This document shows positions 1 through 8,300 of a stretch of 64,000 nucleotides of DNA, piece after piece. Location of the stretch: contig NZ_JNWZ01000006.1 of NCBI RefSeq assembly GCF_000716545.1, positions 1-64,000 on the forward strand, written 5' to 3'. This DNA comes from Kitasatospora phosalacinea (lineage in GTDB: Bacteria > Actinomycetota > Actinomycetes > Streptomycetales > Streptomycetaceae). The notes beneath the pieces were generated by a model. It had not been told where the DNA came from. It was given only the letters and a program-made list of their open reading frames with translations, and did not search any database. The position numbers and the translations under genes were made by a program. Each line of letters starts with the position of its first letter. Position 1 is the first letter of the stretch.

Positions 1-266
1 CCCCGACGCCCGAGCCGACCACCCAGGCCCCGAAGGCCGCCGCCACCCCCACCACCGCCCGCACCACCAGCAAGCCGCCCGCGCCGACGCCGACGCCGAC
101 GCGCACCCAGCAGGCGGCGGGCTGCCACCCGCTGTCCAACGCGGGCAACTGCTACCAGGCGGGCCAGTTCTGCCGCGCCTCCGACCACGGCGTGTCGGGC
201 ACCGACGCCTCCGGCCGGGTCATCGTCTGCGTGGACAAGAACGGCTGGCGCTGGATCGCGTCCTGA
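1..266 (+). CDS. C-terminal part of a secreted or surface protein with a small Cys-containing C-terminal domain (partial)
   Basis: The reading frame is open from base 3 to a TGA at 264-266; the start lies outside the window. The visible part begins with a Pro/Thr/Ala-rich linker, as found between a membrane anchor or catalytic domain and a C-terminal module, followed by a compact domain of about 45 residues with four cysteines (GCHPLSNAGNCYQAG, then FCRASDHG, then VIVCVDKNGWRW). From memory, this Cys-rich ending is common at the C terminus of exported Streptomyces proteins of unknown function; that family assignment is recall, not a search. Role unknown. It converges on the YnfA gene across a short hairpin. 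Confidence 0.6.
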   Translation, partial: PTPEPTTQAPKAAATPTTARTTSKPPAPTPTPTRTQQAAGCHPLSNAGNCYQAGQFCRASDHGVSGTDASGRVIVCVDKNGWRWIAS

Positions 267-294
267 GCCGCGCCGGACCGCTCAGCGGCGCGGC
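267..294. terminator. short hairpin between convergent genes
   Basis: Perfect 8-bp stem (GCCGCGCC / GGCGCGGC) with a 12-base loop between the end of the partial gene and the end of ynfA. It overlaps the ynfA stop codon and could act in both directions. Confidence 0.45.
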
Positions 295-614
295 CCGTAC
301 ATGATCACGCCGACGCCGACCAGGCAGACCAGCGCCCCGGCCACGTCCCACCGGGTGGGCCGGAAGCCGTCCAGCAGGACGCCCCACAGCAGCGAACCGG
401 CCACGAACACGCCGCCGTACGCGGCCAGCACCCGGCCGAAGTTCGCGTCCGGCTGGAGGGCTGCGGTGAAGCCGTACAGGCCCAGCGCCACCACCCCGAG
501 CCCGGCCAGCCACCACGGGCGGGACTCGCGGGCGGACTGCCAGACCAGCCAGCAGCCGCCGATCTCCAGGGCGGCGGCCAGCACGAACAGCAGGACGGAA
601 CGGGCGGTGCTCAC
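282..614 (-). CDS. YnfA/UPF0060 family small membrane protein
   Basis: A 110-aa protein with four hydrophobic helices, the normal size and topology of the YnfA (UPF0060) family. Family-like stretches are the N-terminal [11 protein letters not shown] segment, the [14 protein letters not shown] segment and [20 protein letters not shown] near the end. YnfA proteins resemble one half of small multidrug resistance exporters and sit in the inner membrane; a transport role in this organism is inference. ATG start at 614. It lies downstream of the phosphatase gene on the same strand but a strong hairpin separates them, so it is probably its own transcription unit. Confidence 0.88.
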   Translation of the reverse strand: MSTARSVLLFVLAAALEIGGCWLVWQSARESRPWWLAGLGVVALGLYGFTAALQPDANFGRVLAAYGGVFVAGSLLWGVLLDGFRPTRWDVAGALVCLVGVGVIMYGPRR

Positions 615-629
615 CGCCCCACCCTAGAC

Positions 630-676
630 GGCGCCCGCCCCGGGGCCCGGCGGCACCGGGCCCCGGGACGGGCGCC
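630..676 (-). terminator. strong GC-rich hairpin after the phosphatase gene
   Basis: A long stem (GGCGCCCG..CCCGGGGCCCGG paired with CCGGGCCCCGGG..CGGGCGCC) with one mismatch and a 5-base loop directly follows the stop codon of the 686-2308 gene on the minus strand. Confidence 0.6.
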
Positions 677-685
677 GACCCGCCG

Positions 686-2308
686 TCAGTGGCCGTGCTC
701 GCTGCGGCCCGCGCGGCGGACGATCGAGTAGTGGTCGATCCGGGTGCCGTTCTCGGCCAGCGCGGTCACCTCCATGGTGGTGTTCGCGCCGCGGTGCGCC
801 GGGGTGACGTCCACCTTGATGAAGGAGTAGCCGGTGTAGCGGACCCGCGACCAGCCGACCGTCTCGGGGACCTTCACCGCGCCCTTCTCGAAGTGGTACG
901 TGACCACCTCGTCCTGGTGGTTCTCGTGGCCCTCGTAGGTGTCGGGGGCGTCGAAGTAGTACAGGCTGCGCCCGGCCGCGCCGGCGGTCACGTAGACCAC
1001 GCCGTCCTTGGTCGGGTCGACCGTCGCGCCGCTCGGCACGGCCTTGTTGACCTTGTTTCCGAGGATCGCGTCGGTGCGCTCGTACACGTGGTTGTGGCCG
1101 TTGACGACCAGGTCCACCCGGTACTTCTCGAACAGCGGCACCCACGCCTCGCGGACACCGCCCTCGGAGGCGTGCTGGTGGGTGGTGGAGAAGGCGCAGT
1201 GGTGGAAGAAGACGACGACGAAGTCGATCGACTCGTCCGCCCGGAGCTCGCGCAGCTTTCGCTCCAGCCACCGGGTCTGCTGCCCGTTGGTGTAGCCGAA
1301 GTTGACCGGGATCTCGTACGAGACGTCGTTGGCGTCCAGCGAGACCACGCCGACGTTGCCGTAGCTGAAGGAGTAGACGCCGGGGGCCTTGCGCGGGTCC
1401 GGGCCGTTGGCCGGCAGGGTGAAGCGGGCGTCGTCGCCGCCGTAGCCGTTGTGGGAGTACCAGGCCTCCATGTCGTGGTTGCCGTAGGAGACCATCCACG
1501 GGATCCTCGCGGAGACCGGCTCGGTCTGCGCCAGGAAGGCGTCCCAGGTCAGCGCGTTGAACGCGGACCTGTCGCTGTCCAGGCCCTGGCCCATCGGGTC
1601 GGCGTAGCAGATGTCGCCCGCGTGCAGGTGGAAGACCGGGTTCTGCGCCAGGATCACGTTGTCGTTGCCGGCCGCGTGGGTGGAGACGCCCTGGTCGCCG
1701 AAGGCGGTGAAGGTGAACGGCTCGAACGGGCGGCCCCGACGGCCGTTGCGGGGCGGCGCGGTGGTGAAGGTCTTCAGGGTGGAGATCGCCTGCTGCGAGG
1801 CCGGGTCGAAGCCCTCGTGGCCGACGCCGTAGTAGTAGGTGGTGCCGGGCTGCAGGTGGTCGAGCTCCACGTGCGGGTAGTACTGGTCGACCGGGGTGGC
1901 GCCGTCGACCAGCGCCGGGGTGTGCAGCGCGCGGACCTCGGCCTCGATCTTGTGGCTCAGCTCCCAGGGGTGGCGGCCGAAGCGCAGGAACGGCTTCTTC
2001 ACCGCGGCCGGCACCTGCCAGGACACCCGCATCTGGGTGCCCGCGTCGGCGCCGAACTGCAGGTGGCGGCCGGTCGGGGCGACCAGCGAGCCGTCCACGT
2101 CGGCGGTGGCGGAGCCGGGCTTCGCCGACTGGTCGGCGAAGGCCGTGCCGGAGCCCGGTGCCCCGCCGACGGCCAGCGCGCCGACCGCGACCGCGCTGGA
2201 GCGCAGCAGGGTGCGGCGGGACAGCTTGCCGCGCAGGTACTCGTGCTGCTCGGCCATGCTCATGCGGGCGGCGAGTTCGGCGGGCACGCCCATGTTCGGG
2301 ATATCCAT
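686..2308 (-). CDS. Tat-exported purple acid phosphatase family metallophosphoesterase
   Basis: A 540-aa secreted phosphatase. The chosen ATG at 2308 gives an N terminus with a twin-arginine signal (KLSRRTLLRSSAVAVGALAVG, here split by the usual n- and h-regions) after about 25 residues; a longer frame upstream is GC-driven. After the signal comes an Fn3-like N-terminal domain (MRVSWQVPA ... TTYYYGVGHEG), then the calcineurin-like fold with its metal-ligand blocks in order: FTAFGDQG, HAGDICYAD, SYGNHDMEAW, FFHHCAFS and VVNGHNHVYERT. These are the five signature motifs of purple acid phosphatases, which hydrolyse phosphomonoesters with a dinuclear metal centre outside the cell. Likely role: phosphate scavenging. 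A perfect palindrome lies upstream at 2387-2405. Confidence 0.9.
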   Translation of the reverse strand: MDIPNMGVPAELAARMSMAEQHEYLRGKLSRRTLLRSSAVAVGALAVGGAPGSGTAFADQSAKPGSATADVDGSLVAPTGRHLQFGADAGTQMRVSWQVPAAVKKPFLRFGRHPWELSHKIEAEVRALHTPALVDGATPVDQYYPHVELDHLQPGTTYYYGVGHEGFDPASQQAISTLKTFTTAPPRNGRRGRPFEPFTFTAFGDQGVSTHAAGNDNVILAQNPVFHLHAGDICYADPMGQGLDSDRSAFNALTWDAFLAQTEPVSARIPWMVSYGNHDMEAWYSHNGYGGDDARFTLPANGPDPRKAPGVYSFSYGNVGVVSLDANDVSYEIPVNFGYTNGQQTRWLERKLRELRADESIDFVVVFFHHCAFSTTHQHASEGGVREAWVPLFEKYRVDLVVNGHNHVYERTDAILGNKVNKAVPSGATVDPTKDGVVYVTAGAAGRSLYYFDAPDTYEGHENHQDEVVTYHFEKGAVKVPETVGWSRVRYTGYSFIKVDVTPAHRGANTTMEVTALAENGTRIDHYSIVRRAGRSEHGH

Positions 2309-2386
2309 GCGCGGGAGACTGTCAGCGGCCGGTGGCCTGCGCCCTGATGGGCGGTGAACGACCGTCATCGCGCCGGTCTTGCGCAG

Positions 2387-2405
2387 CACATGATCGGACC
2401 ATGTG
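2387..2405. promoter_or_regulatory. 19-bp perfect palindrome upstream of the acid phosphatase gene
   Basis: CACATG-N7-CATGTG, perfect 6-bp arms, located 79 bases before the phosphatase ATG in the gap after the aminotransferase stop. Placement suggests an operator or promoter element. I do not recognise it as a PhoP box, whose repeats look like GTTCACC; one such heptamer lies nearby but no adequate second repeat at 11-bp spacing. Confidence 0.35.
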
Positions 2406-2430
2406 ATGGCAAAACCTCCCCGGACGGGGC

Positions 2431-3195
2431 CTACAGCCGCTCCCCCGGCACCGCGAGGTACGCCTCGCGCAGCCGCGCCGCCCCGGCGGTGTCGAACGGC
2501 CGCCCGTCCACCGCCGCCACCGGGCGCACCCCGACCGCCGCGTTGGTCACGAACACCGCCTCCACCCCCGCCAGGTCCGGCCCGATCCGCTCCTCGGCGC
2601 CCCCGACCGCCGCCCGCAGCAGCGTCATCGCCGTCCCCGCCAGGTACGCCCCGCGCGGCCACAGCGGCTCGCCGCCGCGCAGGAAGCCGACGTTCCAGGT
2701 CCCGCCCTCGGTGACGCCGCCGTCCCGGTCCACGAACAGCACGTCGTCGAACCCGGCCTGCTGGGCCAGCCGGCGCTGGCGCAGCGCCCCGAACAGGGCC
2801 ACGCTCTTCACCTCCGGCAGCTCCCGTTCGAAGCGCGCCGTCCGCACCCGGATCGGGCCCGGCACCCCGCTGCCCACCGGACGGGCCGTCACCAGCACCC
2901 GCGGTTCGGCCTTCCCGCCGATGCTGCCCAGGTCGATCGCCGGGTCGAAGAGCGTCACCCGCACCGCCGCCGTCCCCGCCGCGGGCACCGCCCGCCGGGC
3001 GAACTCCCGCACCCGCTCCCGGTCCGGCACCACCCCGAACAGCGCCGCGCAGTCCCGCTCCAGCCGCTCCAGGTGCAGCCCCAGCCCGCGCACCCGGCCG
3101 TCCTCCACCAGCATGGTGGTGAAGTGCCCGTAGTTCGTCAGCGCCAGCACCTGCAACTGCGCCGCCGTCACCGGCCGCCCGTCCAACTCCGCCAC
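2431..3195 (-). CDS. class IV aminotransferase (aminodeoxychorismate lyase-like)
   Basis: A 254-aa PLP enzyme of fold type IV, the group holding branched-chain aminotransferase, D-amino acid aminotransferase and aminodeoxychorismate lyase (PabC). Recognisable blocks are GLGLHLERLERDCAALFG near residue 40, the lysine in LPEVKSVALFGALRQRR that would bind PLP, and the DVLFVDRDGGVTEGGTWNVGF stretch of the cofactor site. The GTG start at 3195 follows a strong GGAGGAGG ribosome site. Size fits PabC, which makes 4-aminobenzoate for folate, but no folate gene is adjacent, so the substrate remains open. It is transcribed towards the phosphatase gene. Confidence 0.85.
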   Translation of the reverse strand: MAELDGRPVTAAQLQVLALTNYGHFTTMLVEDGRVRGLGLHLERLERDCAALFGVVPDRERVREFARRAVPAAGTAAVRVTLFDPAIDLGSIGGKAEPRVLVTARPVGSGVPGPIRVRTARFERELPEVKSVALFGALRQRRLAQQAGFDDVLFVDRDGGVTEGGTWNVGFLRGGEPLWPRGAYLAGTAMTLLRAAVGGAEERIGPDLAGVEAVFVTNAAVGVRPVAAVDGRPFDTAGAARLREAYLAVPGERL

Positions 3196-3290
3196 CGCGC
3201 CTCCTCCGCTCGCCCGCCCATTCTCGGTGATCCGCGGACCGCCCCCGAAACCCCGGTGCGGGACGGGCGGACCCCGGTTAGGTTCGCGGG

Positions 3291-3788
3291 ATGACGAACA
3301 TCGAGAGCCAGCGCCGCCCCGTCCCCCTCGCCGACGGCGGCGAACTCGACACCGCGCTCGCCTTCCTGGCCTTCGCCCGGGAGTGCGTGCTGAAGAAGAC
3401 CGAGGGGCTGACGGAGGAGCAGCTGCGCCGCGTCCTGGTGCCGACGGGAACGAACCTGCTCGGCCTGGTGCGGCACCTGACGGACGGCGAGCGCTACTGG
3501 TTCGGGTACCACGTCGCGGGCCAGGAGCAGTACCGGGACGTCGACTTCGGCATGGCCGTCCCGGAGGACGTGACGGCGGCACGGGTGCTGGCCGACTACC
3601 GGGGGGCCTGTGCGGCGAGCGACGCGGTCCTCCGGGGCGCCGACCCGTCGCGTTCGACCGCCGCGCCGGTGGCCGGGGCGGCGCGCTCGGTGCGCTGGGT
3701 GCTGGCCCACATGACGAGCGAGACCGCCCGGCACGCGGGCCACGCCGACATCCTGCGCGAGCAGCTCGACGGGACGACCGGCCGCTGA
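3291..3788 (+). CDS. DinB/DUF664 family protein
   Basis: A 165-aa protein of the DinB-like four-helix group (DUF664), a superfamily that includes mycothiol- and bacillithiol-dependent enzymes. The histidines expected to form a metal site are present: VRHLTDGERYWFGYHV near residue 60 and HMTSETARHAGHADILREQLDG at the C terminus. It is close to the usual length of the family. Function in the cell is not known; thiol transfer is an inference from the superfamily only. It is divergent from the aminotransferase gene, sharing a 95-bp promoter region, and ends 7 bases from the convergent flavoprotein gene. Confidence 0.85.
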   Translation: MTNIESQRRPVPLADGGELDTALAFLAFARECVLKKTEGLTEEQLRRVLVPTGTNLLGLVRHLTDGERYWFGYHVAGQEQYRDVDFGMAVPEDVTAARVLADYRGACAASDAVLRGADPSRSTAAPVAGAARSVRWVLAHMTSETARHAGHADILREQLDGTTGR

Positions 3789-3795
3789 CGGCCCG

Positions 3796-5454
3796 CTACG
3801 CGGTGGCGGCCGCCGCAGCGCGGCCCGCCGCCCGGCCGGAGAAGAGGCAGCCGCCGAGGAAGGTGCCCTCCAGGGACCGGTAGCCGTGGATGCCGCCGCC
3901 GCCGAAGCCGGCCGCCTCGCCGGCCGCGTAGAGGCCGTCCAGGACGGAGCCGTCGGCGCGCAGGACGCGGGAGTCGAGGTCGGTCTGCAGGCCGCCGAGC
4001 GACTTGCGGGTGAGGATGTTGAGCCGGACGGCGATCAGCGGGCCGGCCTTGGGGTCGAGCAGGCGGTGCGGGCTGGCGGTGCGGATCAGCTTGTCGCCGA
4101 GGTAGCGGCGGGCGCCGTGGACGGCGGTGACCTGGAGGTCCTTGCTGAACGGGTTGGCGATCTCGCGGTCACGGGCCTCGATCTCGCGGCGCAGTTCGGC
4201 GCCGTCGATGGCGGGGGCGTCGCCCTGCCGCTCGTTCATGCCGCGGACGAGTTCCTCCAGGGTGTCGGCGACCACGAAGTCCGGGCCGTGCTGCTTGAAG
4301 GCCTCGACCGGGCCGGTGGCGCCGGGCAGGGCGCGGCCGAGGACCTGGCGGATCGAGCGGCCGGTCAGGTCGGGGTTCTGCTCGGAGCCGGAGAGCGCGA
4401 ACTCCTTCTCGATGATCTTCTGGGTGAGCACGAACCAGGTGTGCTGGTGGCCGGTGCGCATGATGTGTTCGAGGGTGCCGAGGGTGTCGAAGCCGGGGAA
4501 CAGCGGGACGGGCAGCCGCTTGCCGGTGGCGTCCAGCCAGAGCGAGGACGGGCCGGGCAGGATCCGGATGCCGTGCCTGGCCCAGATCGGGTTCCAGTTC
4601 TCGATGCCCTCGGTGTAGTGCCACATCCGGTCGCCGTTGACCAGGTTGCCGCCGGCCGCGCCCGCGACGTCCAGCATGAGTCCGTCGACGTGCGCGGGGA
4701 CGCCGGAGAGCAGCTTGGCGGGCGGGGTGCCGAGCCGCTCGGGCCAGGCGGCGCGGACCTTGTCGTGGTTGCCGCCGATGCCGCCGGAGGCCACGACCAC
4801 GGCCTGGGCGCGCAGTTCGAAGTGCCCGGCGACCTCGCGGGAGCTGGCCTCGCCGCGCTGCACGGCGGACGGGGCGAGCACCTCGCCGGTGACGGTGTCC
4901 AGGCTGCCGGCGCTCGCGGCGAGGCCGGTGACCCGGTGCCGGAAGCGCAGTTCGACCCGTCCGGCCTTCACGGCCTCGCGGACCCGGCGGGCGAAGGGCT
5001 CGACGATGCCGGGGCCGGTGCCCCAGGTGATGTGGAAGCGCGGCACGGAGTTGCCGGGCCCGGAGGCCAGCAGCCCGCCGCGCTCGGCCCAGCCGACCAC
5101 CGGGAACAGCCGGACGCCCTGCCCGTGCAGCCAGGCGCGCTTCTCGCCGGCCGCGAAGTCGACGTACGCCTCGGCCCAGCGGCGCGGCCAGGCGTCCTCC
5201 TCGCGGTCGAAGCCGGCGGTGCCCAGCCAGTCCTGCCAGGCGAGGTCGCGGGAGTCCTTGATCCGCATCCGGCGCTGCTCGGGCGAGTCGACCAGGAACA
5301 GGCCGCCGAAGGACCAGTGGGCCTGGCCGCCGAGCGAGCCGGCGGGTTCCTGGTCGAGCAGCAGCACCTTCCGTCCGGCGTCGGCGAGTTCGGCGGTGGC
5401 GGCCAGGCCGGCGAGGCCCGCTCCGATCACGATGACGTCGGCGTCGTAGACCAT
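3796..5454 (-). CDS. FAD-binding dehydrogenase (KstD/fumarate reductase flavoprotein-like)
   Basis: A 552-aa flavoprotein. The N terminus carries the Rossmann motif VIVIGAGLAGLAATAEL with GxGxxG at residues about 10-15, followed by the acidic end of the second strand (LLLDQE). The C terminus has the matching FAD contact GLYAAGEAAGFGGGG and the GTFLGGCLFSGRAAG helix. This is the layout of the 3-ketosteroid delta1-dehydrogenase/fumarate reductase family, and genes of this length in actinomycetes are generally named FAD-binding dehydrogenase. The substrate is not identifiable. ATG at 5454; an upstream in-frame extension to 5520 has no support. Confidence 0.87.
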   Translation of the reverse strand: MVYDADVIVIGAGLAGLAATAELADAGRKVLLLDQEPAGSLGGQAHWSFGGLFLVDSPEQRRMRIKDSRDLAWQDWLGTAGFDREEDAWPRRWAEAYVDFAAGEKRAWLHGQGVRLFPVVGWAERGGLLASGPGNSVPRFHITWGTGPGIVEPFARRVREAVKAGRVELRFRHRVTGLAASAGSLDTVTGEVLAPSAVQRGEASSREVAGHFELRAQAVVVASGGIGGNHDKVRAAWPERLGTPPAKLLSGVPAHVDGLMLDVAGAAGGNLVNGDRMWHYTEGIENWNPIWARHGIRILPGPSSLWLDATGKRLPVPLFPGFDTLGTLEHIMRTGHQHTWFVLTQKIIEKEFALSGSEQNPDLTGRSIRQVLGRALPGATGPVEAFKQHGPDFVVADTLEELVRGMNERQGDAPAIDGAELRREIEARDREIANPFSKDLQVTAVHGARRYLGDKLIRTASPHRLLDPKAGPLIAVRLNILTRKSLGGLQTDLDSRVLRADGSVLDGLYAAGEAAGFGGGGIHGYRSLEGTFLGGCLFSGRAAGRAAAAATA

Positions 5455-5553
5455 GCGGGGCGTCCTTCCAGACCTGGCTCGGGGTGCCATGATCCTGCGG
5501 CCTGCGCGCCCCGCGGTCAACCCGCCGGTAACTTCCGGCTCCGCCCGGAACGG

Positions 5554-5587
5554 CGGCAGCCCCCGCCGGGCCGGGCGGGGGCTGCCG
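5554..5587 (-). terminator. hairpin terminator of the nuclease gene
   Basis: Perfect 14-bp stem CGGCAGCCCCCGCC / GGCGGGGGCTGCCG with a 6-base loop, 13 bases after the stop codon of the 5600-8032 gene on the minus strand. Confidence 0.7.
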
Positions 5588-5599
5588 GAACGGGGGCCG

Positions 5600-8032
5600 T
5601 CAGGGCTTGACCCGGACCACCTGCGGGTCGTGGTCGGACGCCTGGGCGGCGAACTCGCTGTTGATGTGCACCACGTCGTAGCGGACGTGCTGCCGCTTGA
5701 ACGCGTCGCTGACCAGGATGTGGTCGAGCACCTGCGAGTTGCCCTGGTAGACGTACGAGTAGCGCTCGCTCTCGGGCAGGTCGTTCACCAGGTCGCGCAG
5801 CACGCCGTCCTTGGTGAGGGTCTGCAGCGCGGGCGAGAACTGGTAGTCGTTGAAGTCGCCGAGCGAGACGATCCGGGCGTCGGGGTCGGCCTTGAGCAGC
5901 TTGGCGACGAACGCCTGCTCCAGGGCGGCCTGCTTGACCCGCTGCACCTCGGAGGAGCGGGCGGGGGCCTGGAAGCGGCTGTCGACGCCCTGGTCGCCGC
6001 CCTTGCTGTTGAAGTGGTTGGCGATCACGAAGACCGGCTTGTTGTGGAAGCTGAACTGGCCGACCAGCGGCTTGCGGCTGGAGTTCCAGGCCTCGTCCTC
6101 CGGGGCGATCCGGCCGGGCGAGGCGGTCAGCGCGGTGCGCTTGCCGGTGCCGGTGACGTCCACGGCGGTGGTGGAGGTGCCGCCGGGGACGTCGGTGAAG
6201 GACACCCGGTCGGGGTTGAACAGGAACACCTGGCGGATGTTGCCGCCGGGCTCGCCGCCGTCCTTGCCGTCCACCGGGTCGACGGAGCGCCAGTCGTAGG
6301 TCGGGCCGCCGGCCGCCTTGATGGCGTCGACGAAGGTCCTGATCGTCACCGAGGCGTCCACGGTGCCGTCGTTGACGGCGCCGTTGTCGTCCTGGATCTC
6401 CTCCAGGGCGATGATGTCGGGCGAGCGCAGGTTGGTGACGACGCCCTGGGCCAGCTCGGCGAACTTGTCGGCGCCGTCGCTCGGGTCGAGGTTCTCCACG
6501 TTGTAGGTGGCGATGGAGAGTTCGCTGGGCAGCGCCCGGTCGGCGACCTCGCGCCGCAGCCCGTTGTCCTCGACCGCGCCGAGGGTGTTGGCGGCGATCG
6601 TGTAGCCGCCGAACTGGTTGTAGTCGAGCGGGCCGGCGGTGGCGCCGGTCAGCTCGTCGCCGACGTTGGCGGCCGGGAACGGCACCTCGCTCAGCGGTGG
6701 CAGCGACTGGATCATGATCCGGCCGCTGTTCGGCCGGTCGTAGCCGAGGTACACCACGCCGCCGCGCCCGGTCCGCGGGTCGGCCGCGCTGGCGTCCACC
6801 CACAGCTCGTTGTACTTGTCGGTGGCCTGCACCACCGGCACGTCGGCGACCTGGACGTTCGTGCCCTCCAGCGACTCGTAGAAGTCGAGGGCGTACTTCG
6901 CCGGGTCCAGCGGCAGGCCGTCGATCGAGCCGCCGCCCGCGTCGGGGGCGTAGGCGGCCGGGATGTTCGCGGCGTCCAGCACCACCGGCGCGGGCACCGG
7001 GTTGCCGGCGGAGAGCACGGTGGTCTTCGGGCCGGTCAGCTCGGTGATCGACTGCGAGCCGCCCGAGCTGTTCGGGTAGTACTCGCTGACCTTGCCGGTG
7101 ACCAGCACCGAGTCGCCGACCTTCACGGTCGGGTTGGCGGAGCCGGTGTAGACGAAGACGCCCTCGCTGGTGGCCGGGTTCGCGTCCGGGTTCGGGTCCT
7201 GGATCCAGAAGCCCTTGGTGCCGTACGCGCGCACGCCGGTGACCACGCCCGGGACGTTGGTGACGGTCTGGCCGTTCTTCGGCGAGACCCGGGTGGTGCC
7301 CTGGACGTCGTGGATCCGCAGGTCACCGGGGGTGGTCGGCGGGGTGGTCGGCGGGGTCGTGCCGCCGCCGGTGCTCCCGCCCTTGGAGTTGGCGGGCGTC
7401 GGGTCGCCGGCCGCGAAGTCCTGGGCGTTGTCGTCGGTGTCGGCGAGCGAGGCGCCGCGCGCCACCGAGGCCGTGTTGGACGCCCCGGTCACCGGGCCGC
7501 CCTCGCGGACGACGGCGGTGCCGAAGCCCACCAGGTCGACGATCCGCGGGTCGGCCGCGCAGTCCGCGGCGGTCTTGCAGGTCAGCGCGGCGGTGCCGTC
7601 GACCAGCGCGACGGTGCCGCTGGTCGCGGACAGCGCCAGGTTGCCGCTCGCGTCGGCGGCCGGCAGGTCCGCGGTGCCGCCGGCGCCCGCGCCCTCGGCT
7701 ATCAGGTACCGCCCGCCCGGGGCCACCGACCCGCTCAGCGCGGTGACGCCCCACTGGCTGGAGGCGCTCGGGCTGCCCGGCAGGTACTGCACGCTGTAGC
7801 CGGCCAGGCCGAAGGCCGCACCGGACGGGTTGCCCAGCTCGATGAAGTCGTTCTTCAGCGTCGCACCGGAGTTCCCGCCGCCGCCGTACACCTCGGCGAT
7901 CACCACCCCGGTGGACGGCGCGGCGGACGCGCCCGGCAGCGGGACGGCCAACAGGGACGCGGCGACCGCGGCCGTCGCGGTCACGCGCAGCAGGGCGCGG
8001 CGGGAGCGGCGGGCGGGAGTGGGGCTGGGCAC
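5600..8032 (-). CDS. secreted ExeM/NucH-family endonuclease/exonuclease/phosphatase with lamin-tail domain
   Basis: An 810-aa exported protein. The GTG at 8032 is preferred because AAGGAG lies 10 bases upstream; a TTG at 8056 is possible. The signal peptide runs from the Arg-rich start through AASLLAVPLPGASAAP. A lamin-tail domain follows at about 40-145 (VVIAEVYGGGGNSGATLKND, FIELGNPS), then a Gly/Thr/Pro linker, an OB-fold region with DGLPLDPAKYALDFYESLEG, and a C-terminal EEP domain from about 490 with the catalytic signatures SIATYNVENLDPSD, IIALEEIQDD, IANHFNSKGGD, SLGDFNDYQFSP and SDHDPQVV. It should degrade extracellular nucleic acid for phosphate or carbon. Its leader holds two near-identical 12-bp repeats. 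Confidence 0.9.
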   Translation of the reverse strand: MPSPTPARRSRRALLRVTATAAVAASLLAVPLPGASAAPSTGVVIAEVYGGGGNSGATLKNDFIELGNPSGAAFGLAGYSVQYLPGSPSASSQWGVTALSGSVAPGGRYLIAEGAGAGGTADLPAADASGNLALSATSGTVALVDGTAALTCKTAADCAADPRIVDLVGFGTAVVREGGPVTGASNTASVARGASLADTDDNAQDFAAGDPTPANSKGGSTGGGTTPPTTPPTTPGDLRIHDVQGTTRVSPKNGQTVTNVPGVVTGVRAYGTKGFWIQDPNPDANPATSEGVFVYTGSANPTVKVGDSVLVTGKVSEYYPNSSGGSQSITELTGPKTTVLSAGNPVPAPVVLDAANIPAAYAPDAGGGSIDGLPLDPAKYALDFYESLEGTNVQVADVPVVQATDKYNELWVDASAADPRTGRGGVVYLGYDRPNSGRIMIQSLPPLSEVPFPAANVGDELTGATAGPLDYNQFGGYTIAANTLGAVEDNGLRREVADRALPSELSIATYNVENLDPSDGADKFAELAQGVVTNLRSPDIIALEEIQDDNGAVNDGTVDASVTIRTFVDAIKAAGGPTYDWRSVDPVDGKDGGEPGGNIRQVFLFNPDRVSFTDVPGGTSTTAVDVTGTGKRTALTASPGRIAPEDEAWNSSRKPLVGQFSFHNKPVFVIANHFNSKGGDQGVDSRFQAPARSSEVQRVKQAALEQAFVAKLLKADPDARIVSLGDFNDYQFSPALQTLTKDGVLRDLVNDLPESERYSYVYQGNSQVLDHILVSDAFKRQHVRYDVVHINSEFAAQASDHDPQVVRVKP

Positions 8033-8168
8033 CGTTGCGGGGCTCCTTCGTGGCAAGGCCGTGGCCCGGGCGCCGCCGGGCGGCTCCGGGTGGTGGTGAG
8101 GGTTCGTCAGGAGGCTGGCTGCCAGGGCCGGCTCGGACGCCCGGGCGCTCGGACCGGCCCTGTCTGGC

Positions 8169-8207
8169 TACTCGCGTAGATCCAAGTCCAGAAGATACGC
8201 GCGTAGA
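8169..8207. promoter_or_regulatory. paired direct repeats TAC(T/G)CGCGTAGA upstream of the nuclease gene
   Basis: Two 12-base copies at 8169-8180 and 8196-8207 differ at one base and are 27 bp apart (start to start). Each is itself nearly palindromic (CTAC-N4-GTA). They lie about 140-175 bases before the nuclease start and just before the nickel transporter terminator. This looks like a tandem operator for the nuclease promoter; the factor is unknown. A 9-bp-arm hairpin (8123-8131 with 8154-8162) would be in the 5' leader. Confidence 0.4.
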
Positions 8208-8250
8208 AGTTGACGCGACAAGGGTGCCGGCGTGAACAGTTCCCGACACG

Positions 8251-8283
8251 CGGGGAGGGGCGCCCGCCGGGCGCCCCTCCCCG
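8251..8283 (-). terminator. hairpin terminator of the nickel/cobalt transporter gene
   Basis: Perfect 15-bp stem CGGGGAGGGGCGCCC / GGGCGCCCCTCCCCG with a 3-base loop, about 20 bases after the minus-strand stop at 8301. Confidence 0.7.
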
Positions 8284-8300
8284 CCACCACCGCCCGCCCG

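Noticed and set aside
2341..2360. PhoP box before the acid phosphatase
   Set aside because: One GTTCACC heptamer is present on the minus strand, but no acceptable second repeat lies at 11-bp spacing, so I do not call it.
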